Positions 1-4,358 of a stretch of DNA of 7,473 bases are shown piece after piece; within the stretch, counting starts at the first letter, position 1, and every line of letters starts with the position of its first letter. The position numbers were made by a program, and so were the translations under genes. The notes beneath the pieces were generated by a model. It made no database searches. It was not told where the DNA came from and saw only the letters and a program-made list of their open reading frames with translations. The stretch is from Bacillota bacterium (lineage in GTDB: Bacteria; Bacillota; Bacilli; Bacillales; Cytobacillaceae), in the NCBI GenBank assembly GCA_030705745.1, contig JAUZPT010000137.1:1-7473 (forward strand). Direction: 5' to 3'.

Positions 1-138
1 CGGTTACGGGGATTGAAGAATGCTTACGAACAGGTTCTTCTTACTGCAGCTTGCCAAAATCTAAAAAAGATTGCAACACACTTAGCCAGGTCGGAAAAGG
101 TGTGTTGCAATTCTTTAGGTAGAGTTGCCTCCTGTTGA
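1..138 (+). CDS. Transposase C-terminal fragment, IS1182-like (5' end outside window)
   Basis: Frame 1 is open from the first base to TGA at 136-138 and gives 45 residues. The stretch RLRGLKNAYEQVLLTAACQN followed by LKKIATHLA resembles the extreme C-terminus of IS1182-type DDE transposases, where an RGL(x)K segment is followed by 'QNLKK(I/L)A'. The catalytic DDE core must lie upstream of the window, so it cannot be judged whether the enzyme is intact. The last residues (SEKVCCNSLGRVASC) are not recognisable and are encoded over a long inverted repeat at 66-116. The family call is from memory of the motif and could be a related DDE family; that this is a transposase tail is more secure than the exact family. 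Confidence 0.7.
   Translation, partial: RLRGLKNAYEQVLLTAACQNLKKIATHLARSEKVCCNSLGRVASC
66..116 (+). repeat. Long inverted repeat inside the transposase tail
   Basis: TTGCAACACAC (71-81) and GTGTGTTGCAA (100-110) are perfect reverse complements, 11 bp. With one bulged T at 111 the pairing extends through AAAGA (66-70) and TCTTT (112-116). The 18-nt loop is 82-99. In RNA this would be a stable hairpin within the coding sequence near the transposase stop. It is not followed by a clear T-tract, so it is not called a terminator. It may limit read-through or transposase expression, which is inference. Confidence 0.7.
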
Positions 139-158
139 CCGGAGCTGAAATCAACAGG
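131..158 (+). repeat. Inverted repeat across the transposase stop codon
   Basis: CCTGTTGA (131-138) and TCAACAGG (151-158) are perfect 8-bp reverse complements with a 12-nt loop. The left arm contains the TGA stop of the transposase frame. No T-tract follows. It lies directly after the hairpin at 66-116, so the transposase transcript ends in a series of potential stem-loops. Function unknown. Confidence 0.5.
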
Positions 159-213
159 CCCATTATCAAGGACTATCACTAAATTAAATAGTAAGATTCT
201 GAGAAAATAAAAA

Positions 214-244
214 ATTGGAGAGAAAATACTCCTTTCTCGCCAAT
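214..244 (+). repeat. Stem-loop upstream of the element-end terminator
   Basis: ATTGG-A-GAGAAA (214-225) pairs with TTTCTC-G-CCAAT (233-244), with a single A/G mismatch and a 7-nt loop. It sits 3 nt before the terminator palindrome at 248-269. It could be part of the IS end or a paired-hairpin terminator. The other end of the element is outside the window, so terminal inverted repeats cannot be compared. Confidence 0.45.
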
Positions 245-247
245 CTG

Positions 248-277
248 AGACGCAGATTAATCTGCGTCTTTTCTTTC
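248..277 (+). terminator. Intrinsic terminator, probable downstream end of the IS element
   Basis: GACGCAGATTAATCTGCGTC (249-268) is a perfect 20-bp palindrome, extended by an A-T pair at 248/269 and followed by a T-rich tract TTTTCTTT at 269-276. This is a strong rho-independent terminator for the transposase transcript. It may lie at or near the right end of the IS. Between it and the next gene (278-372) I found no gene and no promoter I would defend. Confidence 0.75.
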
Positions 278-372
278 TAAGAATAAGTAGGCTTTGATAA
301 ATTTGCTTAATTGACGGCTAACAGGGCAGTCATGGTGGAATAACTAAATCAAACTACAAGGGTGGTGAAAAA

Positions 373-498
373 ATGGCTAAAAATAAGAATAACCAATTTA
401 AGAAAAATAAAAAGGCTCTACCGAAAACAGATGTAGAATTTGCGGGAAATGGACTTGAAAAGATAGCATTAAAAGCCCAAAAAGGTCAAAATAAATAA
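373..498 (+). CDS. Small lysine-rich hypothetical protein (41 aa)
   Basis: ATG at 373 is preceded by a GGGTGGTG ribosome binding site (360-367, 5-nt spacer) and the frame runs to TAA at 496-498. The 41-residue product is strongly basic, with 11 Lys, and rich in Asn. It starts MAKNKNNQFKKNKKALPK and continues with a moderately hydrophobic amphipathic part (VEFAGNGLEKIALKAQ). It has no signal peptide, no membrane segment and no Cys. Size and composition recall the many tiny basic proteins of Bacillaceae, including minor spore proteins, but I do not recognise a specific family and assign no function. The good ribosome binding site and the downstream hairpins support it being a real monocistronic gene. 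Confidence 0.65.
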   Translation: MAKNKNNQFKKNKKALPKTDVEFAGNGLEKIALKAQKGQNK

Positions 499-505
499 AC
501 AAAAA

Positions 506-524
506 GGGATAGTTAATCTATCCC
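506..524 (+). repeat. Stem-loop just after the 41-aa gene
   Basis: GGGATAG (506-512) and CTATCCC (518-524) are perfect complements with a 5-nt loop, 7 nt after the stop codon. The following bases are CAAAG, not a T-tract, so this is probably an mRNA 3'-end stabilising hairpin or part of a double terminator with the one at 540-574. Confidence 0.5.
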
Positions 525-539
525 TCAAAGCTTTAAATT

Positions 540-574
540 AAAAAACTGTCTCCATTTTTATGAGACAGTTTTTT
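540..574. terminator. Bidirectional intrinsic terminator between convergent genes
   Basis: ACTGTCTC (545-552) pairs with GAGACAGT (562-569), with a 9-nt loop, flanked by an A-tract (540-544) and a T-tract (570-574). The A and T flanks make it work on either strand. It ends the + strand 41-aa gene and the minus-strand HPr-like/microprotein transcript. Confidence 0.9.
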
Positions 575-585
575 AATATATTTAA

Positions 586-657
586 TTATGAAAGCCAATG
601 AACCAATGCTCCGATGACTACTATCGCACCGATGATCATTAATATTGTTCTAATCAT
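586..657 (-). CDS. 23-residue single-span membrane microprotein
   Basis: On the minus strand, ATG at 657-655 is preceded by GAGGTG (668-663) with a 5-nt spacer, and the frame ends in TAA at 588-586. The 23-residue product starts MIRT, then has one uninterrupted hydrophobic helix (ILMIIGAIVVIGALV, about residues 5-19) and ends HWLS. It is therefore a single transmembrane peptide with a basic N-terminus, probably N-in. It lies 19 nt downstream of the HPr-like gene on the same strand and directly before the terminator at 540-574, so the two are probably co-transcribed. I know no function. It could be a membrane-anchoring partner, a regulatory micropeptide or a small membrane-active peptide. Confidence 0.65.
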   Translation of the reverse strand: MIRTILMIIGAIVVIGALVHWLS

Positions 658-676
658 TTTAACACCTCATTCAATT

Positions 677-1003
677 TTAAATCTGAAACGTTTCTGAAGT
701 ATTCAAAAATCGTTTTGGACTGATTTTAAGAATAGATACATGTCCTGTACAAACATCGCTGATTAAATTCAAATGTTCTTGCACATTTTGACCCTCGACG
801 ATAATTTTGAGCGTCGTTTGGGAATGCAGAGTTAATAGGAACGAAACAAGTTTTGGTAAACTAGAAGCATCCACTGCTTTATGCTTACTGTATAAAATAG
901 TAGACCCATTAAATTGTTTGGAAGCTTGAAAAATTTCAAGCATTTTCTTCATAGTAAACTTGTTTCGAACGATGACATTTGTTGATATAATTTCCTTCAC
1001 CAT
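677..1003 (-). CDS. HPr-like protein lacking the phosphocarrier histidine
   Basis: ATG at 1003-1001 follows AAAGGAGA (1016-1009) with a 5-nt spacer; the product is 108 residues. Residues about 9-85 can be laid over B. subtilis HPr: QASKQF(N) matches the ASKYD helix end, AVDASSL (43-49) matches TVNLKSI around Ser46, and TLKIIVEGQN (64-73) matches the EITISASGAD strand. In this alignment, made by eye, Ser48 takes the place of regulatory Ser46, while catalytic His15 and Arg17 are replaced by Phe16 and Met18. It should therefore not pass phosphate in the PTS. By analogy with Crh, which also lacks His15, a regulatory role through CcpA or HPr kinase is possible, but the residues around Ser48 are poorly conserved (SLPK instead of SIMG). 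A C-terminal extension of about 20 residues is unassigned. It is first in a probable two-gene unit under a sigma-B-type promoter. Confidence 0.75.
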   Translation of the reverse strand: MVKEIISTNVIVRNKFTMKKMLEIFQASKQFNGSTILYSKHKAVDASSLPKLVSFLLTLHSQTTLKIIVEGQNVQEHLNLISDVCTGHVSILKISPKRFLNTSETFQI

Positions 1004-1048
1004 TCTCGTCTCCTTTGTGGTTTCGATTAGTTTCTCGTTACTTGTTAT

Positions 1049-1073
1049 TTACCCACTAGAGTAAAGAGTAAAC
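1049..1073 (-). promoter_or_regulatory. Sigma-B-type promoter of the HPr-like operon
   Basis: Read on the minus strand, GTTTAC (1073-1068), 13 nt, then GGGTAA (1054-1049). This fits the general-stress sigma-B consensus GTTTAA-N12-15-GGGTAT at 10 of 12 bases with an allowed spacer. Transcription would start near 1040, giving a short leader of about 40 nt before the start codon at 1003. No equally good sigma-A site was seen for this gene. Confidence 0.65.
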
Positions 1074-1129
1074 CAGCAAGCAAGAAAACATAGAATTAAA
1101 AGGCTATTGGGCGCCGGAATTAGTGCGAA

Positions 1130-1158
1130 TTGTCAATCTTTATGGGTGAATGTATAGT
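1130..1158 (+). promoter_or_regulatory. Sigma-A promoter of iadA
   Basis: TTGTCA (1130-1135), exactly 17 nt, then TATAGT (1153-1158), close to the TTGACA/TATAAT consensus. The start point would be near 1165, about 45 nt before the TTG start codon. It is divergent from the sigma-B-type promoter at 1049-1073. Confidence 0.75.
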
Positions 1159-1176
1159 AGAGATATTAAGGAAGTC

Positions 1177-1193
1177 CTATTATTTAATAATAG
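1177..1193 (+). repeat. Inverted repeat just upstream of the iadA ribosome binding site
   Basis: CTATTAT (1177-1183) and ATAATAG (1187-1193) are perfect 7-bp complements around TTA. The repeat lies in the predicted 5' leader and abuts the AAGGGAG ribosome binding site (1194-1200). It could be an operator or a weak A+T hairpin tuning translation; nothing here decides between them. Confidence 0.45.
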
Positions 1194-1208
1194 AAGGGAG
1201 AAATCGAC

Positions 1209-2381
1209 TTGCTTACGTTGATAAAAAATGGAGAAATATATGCTCCCCACTACTTAGGGAAAAAGGATCTGCTAATTGTTGACCAAAAAATCGGCTTTAT
1301 TTCCGAACAAATTACAATTCCTGAGAACTTCGTTGACATAACTGTTCTGGATGCAGAAGGGAAATTAGTTGTTCCTGGCTTCATCGATGCACATGTACAT
1401 ATTACCGGTGGAGGTGGCGAAGGAAGCTTTCACACAAGAACTCCAGAGCTTCAATTGACGGATGCGACCTTGTCCGGCGTTACAACAATAATAGGCGTGA
1501 TTGGAACAGATGGAACAACACGAACGATGTCCAATTTGATTGCCAAAGCACGTGGGCTAGAAGAAGAAGGCATCACTTGTTTTGTCCAAACAGGCTCTTA
1601 TCAAGTGCCATTAAAGACGTTGACTGGCAAAATTGAAGACGACATCATTCTTGTTGATAAAATAATTGGCGTTGGCGAAGTGGCCATCGCAGATCATCGA
1701 TCTTCACAGCCGACAGTTGAAGAAATGGCAAAAATTGCTTCCGCTGCTCGCATTGGAGGCTTGCTTTCAGGCAAGGCTGGCATAGTTAATGTCCATGTTG
1801 GTGACAGCTATGATCATTTAAAAGTGATTGAAGAAGTCGTTGAGAGAACAGACATACCGATTAGGCAGTTTTATCCAACACATATCAATCGAAATCCTCA
1901 TCTTTTTGAAGAAGGAATACGGTTTGCCAAAAAAGGAGGATATGTTGATTTTACGACGAGTACAATTCCAAAGTTTTTTGATGAGGGAGAAGTAAAGTGC
2001 AGTATCGGTTTAAAGCGAATGCTAGATATGCAAATCGATATTTCGCAAATTACATTCACTTCCGATGGACAGGCAAGCCTTCCGGATTTTGATGAATTTG
2101 GGGAATTGCTCGGACTAAAGTTAGGGAAAGTTGAAACGTTGTTCAAGGAAGTCAGGGCAGCTGTACTGGAAGAAGGAATTCCTCTTGAAGTTGCATTAAG
2201 AGTAATTACCCAGAACCCGGCAACGATTTTAAAATTAAATAAAAAAGGAATGATCTCTGAAGGAAAGGACGCAGACTTAGTACTTTTGAATAAAGAAGAT
2301 TATTCGATTAATACTGTTTTTGCATTGGGAAAACGAATGGTAGAGGACGGAAAAGCAATCGTTAAAGGAACGTTTGAGTAA
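1209..2381 (+). CDS. iadA: Isoaspartyl dipeptidase (beta-aspartyl peptidase), M38 amidohydrolase
   Basis: The product is a 390-residue cytosolic metallo-hydrolase that cleaves isoaspartyl (beta-aspartyl) dipeptides released from damaged proteins. The start is TTG at 1209, chosen because AAGGGAG (1194-1200) lies 8 nt before it; length matches E. coli IadA (390). Metal and active-site positions are visible: PGFIDAHVH (His62, His64), GGGGEG (Glu71), Tyr131, SDHR-type motif ADHRSSQP (Arg164), VHVGDS (His196), PTHINRN (His225, Arg228) and SDGQAS (Asp286, Ser290). The bridging-ligand position, carboxylated Lys162 in E. coli, appears to be Glu157 in GVGEVAI. The C-terminal GMISEGKDADLVLL and VKGTFE are typical of the family. 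It has its own sigma-A promoter and terminator, so is probably monocistronic. Confidence 0.93.
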   Translation: MLTLIKNGEIYAPHYLGKKDLLIVDQKIGFISEQITIPENFVDITVLDAEGKLVVPGFIDAHVHITGGGGEGSFHTRTPELQLTDATLSGVTTIIGVIGTDGTTRTMSNLIAKARGLEEEGITCFVQTGSYQVPLKTLTGKIEDDIILVDKIIGVGEVAIADHRSSQPTVEEMAKIASAARIGGLLSGKAGIVNVHVGDSYDHLKVIEEVVERTDIPIRQFYPTHINRNPHLFEEGIRFAKKGGYVDFTTSTIPKFFDEGEVKCSIGLKRMLDMQIDISQITFTSDGQASLPDFDEFGELLGLKLGKVETLFKEVRAAVLEEGIPLEVALRVITQNPATILKLNKKGMISEGKDADLVLLNKEDYSINTVFALGKRMVEDGKAIVKGTFE

Positions 2382-2391
2382 ACTTCTAAAT

Positions 2392-2412
2392 GGGCCCATA
2401 CGGGTCTTTTTT
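2392..2412 (+). terminator. Intrinsic terminator of iadA
   Basis: GGCCC (2393-2397) pairs with GGGTC (2402-2406), with one G-T pair and a 4-nt loop, followed by six T (2407-2412), 11 nt after the iadA stop. The stem is short but GC-rich and the T-tract is clean. Confidence 0.7.
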
Positions 2413-2449
2413 CGTGAAATAAAAACGATCAAATTTATTTAACAAAAAA

Positions 2450-2474
2450 TGAACGAAATCTATTGGGTTACGTC
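2450..2474 (+). promoter_or_regulatory. ECF-type promoter, probably SigY-autoregulated
   Basis: TGAAC (2450-2454), 16 nt, then CGTC (2471-2474). This is the layout of Bacillus ECF promoters (AAC-type -35, CGT-type -10, 16-nt spacing). It lies about 60 nt upstream of the ECF sigma gene, the usual arrangement for autoregulation. A sigma-A site was not evident in the same interval. Confidence 0.7.
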
Positions 2475-2533
2475 TTATGATTAAAGAGAGAAGAATGGAA
2501 ACGGGATGACGGGGGAAGAGAGGCTTAGAATGA

Positions 2534-3103
2534 ATGGACGAAACGATTAAAAGTGCGAAAGAAGGAGATCATCTTGCATTTGCCATCCTGTTTAAAGAAA
2601 ATTATCCATTCCTTGTAAAGTATTTGATGAAAATTACGATGAATCCGGATATGGCAGAAGAATTGGCCCAGGAAACGATGGCAAAATGCGTCCAAAAGCT
2701 TCATTTATATAATGGCCAATCCAAGTTTTCAACATGGCTGATTTCGATTGCCACGAATACTTACATTGATCAGTGCCGAAAGAAAAAAAGAGAAAAAAAC
2801 TGGCTTGGTCAGGAAGAAACGTTTCGAAAGATGAAGTGGCATTTCGAAAGCAGGAATGAGGAATGGAATGACGCTATGGAGGCATTGGGGAAAATGCCTG
2901 AAGAGATTCGAGTTCCAATTATTTTAAAGCATTATTATGGTTACTCATATGAGGAGATTGGTGAAATGTTGAAAATTTCACCAGGTACGGTCAAGTCCAG
3001 AGTGCATAACGGCATAATCTCAGTCAGAAAGGAGTTGAAAATCGATGAAGAAATGGAAGGTTATACCTCTAGAAAGCGAACAAATGGATTTGAAGGATTA
3101 TAG
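2534..3103 (+). CDS. sigY: ECF RNA polymerase sigma factor, SigY-like
   Basis: The product is a 189-residue group IV sigma factor. Region 2 spans about residues 15-86: FKENYPFLVKYLMKI, AEELAQETMAKCVQKL (the 'AEDLxQE' helix), then FSTWLISIATNTYIDQCRKKKR (region 2.3-2.4). Region 4 spans about 113-168: ALGKMPEEIRVPIILKHYYG, then helix-turn-helix YSYEEIGEMLKISPGTVKSRVHNG. There is no region 1.1 or 3. The SigY name rests on the gene order, with YxlC-like and YxlD-like membrane proteins directly downstream as in the B. subtilis sigY operon. ATG 2534 has GAGAGG (2518-2523) 10 nt upstream; ATG 2530 is in another frame and soon stops. Its 3' end overlaps the next gene by 59 nt. It probably transcribes its own operon from 2450-2474 and is held inactive by the membrane proteins. 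Confidence 0.85.
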   Translation: MDETIKSAKEGDHLAFAILFKENYPFLVKYLMKITMNPDMAEELAQETMAKCVQKLHLYNGQSKFSTWLISIATNTYIDQCRKKKREKNWLGQEETFRKMKWHFESRNEEWNDAMEALGKMPEEIRVPIILKHYYGYSYEEIGEMLKISPGTVKSRVHNGIISVRKELKIDEEMEGYTSRKRTNGFEGL

Positions 3104-3392
3104 GGCAATTGATGAAATCAATCGAGGATTAGAACAAATTGATCAGTTTCCAGTGTATACGCCAGACATTCAATGGTTTGAACAAATGATTACTGTTCAA
3201 AAACAGTTATCCATGAAAAAATTAGTCAAAGATTTTACTGTTTTCATATTAATCGCACTGTTTATCTTAAGTGGTATCATAGTCTCGCTCTATCATAATC
3301 CGTTTATCTTCATTGTTCTCCAAATTCCTGTAATTGTTTTTATCGCTTCATATACAGGTATGCGGTTTGTTAAGAAGGTGAATGAGGCATGA
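3045..3392 (+). CDS. yxlC: YxlC-like membrane protein, probable anti-SigY factor
   Basis: The product has 115 residues. A soluble N-terminal part (about 1-60, with acidic/amphipathic segment YRAIDEINRGLEQIDQFPVYTPD and WFEQMI) precedes two membrane helices (about 62-82 and 85-105). This shape, and the position directly after the ECF sigma gene, match YxlC, the negative regulator of SigY in B. subtilis. The start at 3045 is supported by AAAGGAG (3028-3034) with a 10-nt spacer, and makes the gene overlap the sigma gene by 59 nt. A later ATG at 3084 would give 102 residues closer to the usual length, but has no clear ribosome binding site. No zinc-binding HxxxCxxC motif of classical ZAS anti-sigmas is present. 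The YxlC assignment is from layout and general character, not a full alignment. Confidence 0.7.
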   Translation: MKKWKVIPLESEQMDLKDYRAIDEINRGLEQIDQFPVYTPDIQWFEQMITVQKQLSMKKLVKDFTVFILIALFILSGIIVSLYHNPFIFIVLQIPVIVFIASYTGMRFVKKVNEA

Positions 3393-3586
3393 ATAGACAC
3401 TTGACGCCTTCTTTAATCGTTTTGTTGGCAGTTATTTTGTTGGCTCAAAGCATTTTTTTATTTTTAAATGCCAGGAAACATAATCATAATTACTGGCTCT
3501 GGGGAATCATTGGGCTCTTTCAGGCACCAATACCAATTCTTTTGTATTTAATTTTCGTTCGAAAAATCTTGCAAAAAAACAAGTGA
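3389..3586 (+). CDS. yxlD: YxlD-like two-span membrane protein, PLDc_N-type
   Basis: The product has 65 residues and two hydrophobic spans, about 8-27 and 36-58. The second contains WLWGIIGLFQAPIPILLYLI followed by a basic tail FVRKILQKNK; this 'W..GllG....piPiilYli.grk' pattern is that of the phospholipase-D N-terminal-like (PLDc_N) small membrane domain to which YxlD/YxlE belong. ATG overlaps the TGA of the upstream gene (ATGA, 3389-3392), so translation is probably coupled. In B. subtilis YxlD acts with YxlC to restrain SigY; the same role is inferred here. It could equally correspond to YxlE, since the two are similar. Confidence 0.7.
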   Translation: MNRHLTPSLIVLLAVILLAQSIFLFLNARKHNHNYWLWGIIGLFQAPIPILLYLIFVRKILQKNK

Positions 3587-3604
3587 GATAGGGAGTGGGG
3601 CGGA

Positions 3605-3919
3605 ATGATAGTCGTAACCATGGAAACGGTGCCCGGGATGGAAATAAAAAGATGCTTTGGACTTGTAAAGGGCAGCACTGTCCAATCAAAACATATAGGA
3701 AATGATATTATGGCAGGATTAAAAACGATTATTGGCGGAGAAATTAAAGAATATACGGAAATGCTCAATGAAGCTCGGCAAAAGGCAATCGGAAGAATGG
3801 AGGATGAAGCAAGAGCGTTGGGTGCGAATGCGATCATCGCCATGAGAATTGCAACTAGCTCTGTCATGCAGGGGGCTTCTGAAATTATTACGTATGGAAC
3901 AGCTGTCTATGTAGAATAA
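3605..3919 (+). CDS. YbjQ/UPF0145 family protein
   Basis: The product has 104 residues, the typical family length. Diagnostic segments are VPGMEIKRCFGLVKGSTVQSK at the start, IGGEIKEYTEMLNEAR (about 40-55), the helix AIGRMEDEARALGANAIIAM (about 61-80), and the closing strand EIITYGTAVYVE. Members form small soluble oligomeric rings and are sometimes labelled 'heavy metal-binding', but their function is not established. The start ATG has GGAG (3592-3595) 9 nt upstream. It lies 18 nt after the YxlD-like gene on the same strand with no terminator between, so it appears to be the fourth gene of the sigY operon. B. subtilis has yxlEFG at this place instead. No convincing terminator follows it. Confidence 0.88.
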   Translation: MIVVTMETVPGMEIKRCFGLVKGSTVQSKHIGNDIMAGLKTIIGGEIKEYTEMLNEARQKAIGRMEDEARALGANAIIAMRIATSSVMQGASEIITYGTAVYVE

Positions 3920-3961
3920 AAAGGTTGATAACGAATATATTTATTTTTAGAAAATTGGGAA

Positions 3962-3990
3962 TTGACTTTGTGATAAGCAGATGATAATCT
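3962..3990 (+). promoter_or_regulatory. Sigma-A promoter of the bmr leader-bmrCD operon
   Basis: TTGACT (3962-3967), exactly 17 nt, then TAATCT (3985-3990). The predicted start near 3997 gives about 30 nt before the leader ORF at 4028 and about 390 nt before bmrC. The -35 is near-perfect; the -10 is fair, and an alternative GATAAT (3983-3988) would have a 15-nt spacer. Confidence 0.65.
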
Positions 3991-4027
3991 ACAAAAGAAG
4001 AAAAATAAGGAAAAGGAGGGTAACGAC

Positions 4028-4111
4028 ATGTTGATCAAAGTGGCTGCTTTTTCAATGAAAACTGAATATGACATGGACGGAGCCTGTCCTACACCAATTC
4101 CTTTTTTATAA
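4028..4111 (+). CDS. Leader peptide 1 upstream of bmrCD (27 aa), BmrB-like role
   Basis: ATG at 4028 is preceded by an optimal AAGGAGG (4013-4019, 8-nt spacer) and the frame ends at TAA 4109-4111. The 27-residue product begins MLIKVAAFSMKTEYDMD and ends GACPTPIPFL, a proline-rich tail with a single Cys. There is no membrane span. It sits between the operon promoter and the first terminator, whose stem begins 28 nt after the stop codon. In B. subtilis, bmrCD is preceded by the short bmrB gene, whose translation controls ribosome-mediated transcription attenuation in response to translation-inhibiting antibiotics. Position and architecture suggest the same job here; I could not compare the sequence with BmrB, which is longer. 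The Pro codons near the end could favour ribosome pausing. An independent function of the peptide cannot be excluded. Confidence 0.65.
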   Translation: MLIKVAAFSMKTEYDMDGACPTPIPFL

Positions 4112-4138
4112 TTGATTACATTATTCTTAAAAGGTTTG

Positions 4139-4180
4139 GCACAGACTGCGTTCGCACGTAAACGTATTCTGTGCTTTTTT
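4139..4180 (+). terminator. Attenuator terminator 1 in the bmrCD leader
   Basis: The 5' arm 4139-4152 (GCACAGACTGCGTT) pairs with the 3' arm 4161-4174 (AACGTATTCTGTGC), 14 positions with one mismatch (C4146/T4167) and one G-T pair, around an 8-nt loop, followed by six T (4175-4180). It is a strong rho-independent terminator and lies inside the transcript, after leader ORF 1 and before the exporter genes. CTGTCC within leader ORF 1 (4084-4089) could pair with GG-ACAG of the 5' arm (4138-4144, C4140 bulged), a weak candidate anti-terminator. Confidence 0.88.
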
Positions 4181-4209
4181 GTCTCTTTTCACTTTATTTA
4201 AAAGTTGGG

Positions 4210-4239
4210 GCATGTCGCATAGCTGCGGTATGCTTTTTT
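4210..4239 (+). terminator. Attenuator terminator 2 in the bmrCD leader
   Basis: GCATGTCGCA (4210-4219) pairs over its full 10 positions with TGCGGTATGC (4224-4233), including two G-T pairs, with a 4-nt loop TAGC, followed by six T (4234-4239). It lies only 30 nt after terminator 1, so transcription from 3997 meets two consecutive terminators before bmrC. Confidence 0.85.
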
Positions 4240-4298
4240 GTATTCTGGGAAATCCGGACTTCGATCCGCTTTCAAATAAAATTCAGGAGGAATTTCAA

Positions 4299-4358
4299 AT
4301 GAGCATTGGAAAGGAAATCAATTTATCTTATCGAGCACGTGATCTCGATGGTGGTTAG
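4299..4358 (+). CDS. Leader peptide 2 directly upstream of bmrC (19 aa)
   Basis: ATG at 4299 follows AGGAGGAA (4285-4292, 6-nt spacer), a ribosome binding site better than that of many real genes, and the frame ends at TAG 4356-4358. The product is 19 residues, MSIGKEINLSYRARDLDGG, hydrophilic with no signal or span. It lies downstream of both terminators and ends 26 nt before the bmrC ATG. A stem-loop within it, 4329-4335 with 4344-4350 (8-nt loop), would be opened by translating ribosomes. It may tune bmrC translation, or be the remnant of a longer leader gene. No homology recognised. Confidence 0.5.
   Translation: MSIGKEINLSYRARDLDGG

Noticed and set aside
60..280. A structured small RNA such as 6S RNA, because of the long inverted repeats and terminator.
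   Set aside because: The first 138 bases are an open frame with a transposase-like C-terminus, and I saw none of the conserved cores of 6S, tmRNA, RNase P or SRP RNA.
278..372. A promoter for the 41-aa gene using TTGACG near 312.
   Set aside because: No acceptable -10 box is found at 16-18 nt spacing, so no call was made.
677..1003. Annotating the HPr-like protein as a PTS phosphocarrier.
   Set aside because: The phosphorylated His15 and neighbouring Arg17 are absent in the alignment, so phosphotransfer is not supported.
1898..2146. 82-codon open frame on the minus strand inside iadA.
   Set aside because: It is wholly antisense to the well-supported iadA coding sequence, with no recognisable protein features.
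3507..3867. 60- and 115-codon minus-strand frames over the yxlD-like and YbjQ genes.
   Set aside because: They are antisense shadows of two supported genes, and they overlap each other in different frames.
4028..4111. A quorum-sensing pheromone or bacteriocin precursor reading of the 27-aa ORF.
   Set aside because: There is no signal sequence, no neighbouring receptor, protease or modification gene, and the terminators before a drug exporter explain it better as a leader peptide. It is not fully excluded.
4247..4275. Small hairpin CGGA/TCCG after terminator 2 as a third terminator.
   Set aside because: The stem is only four pairs and no T-tract follows.
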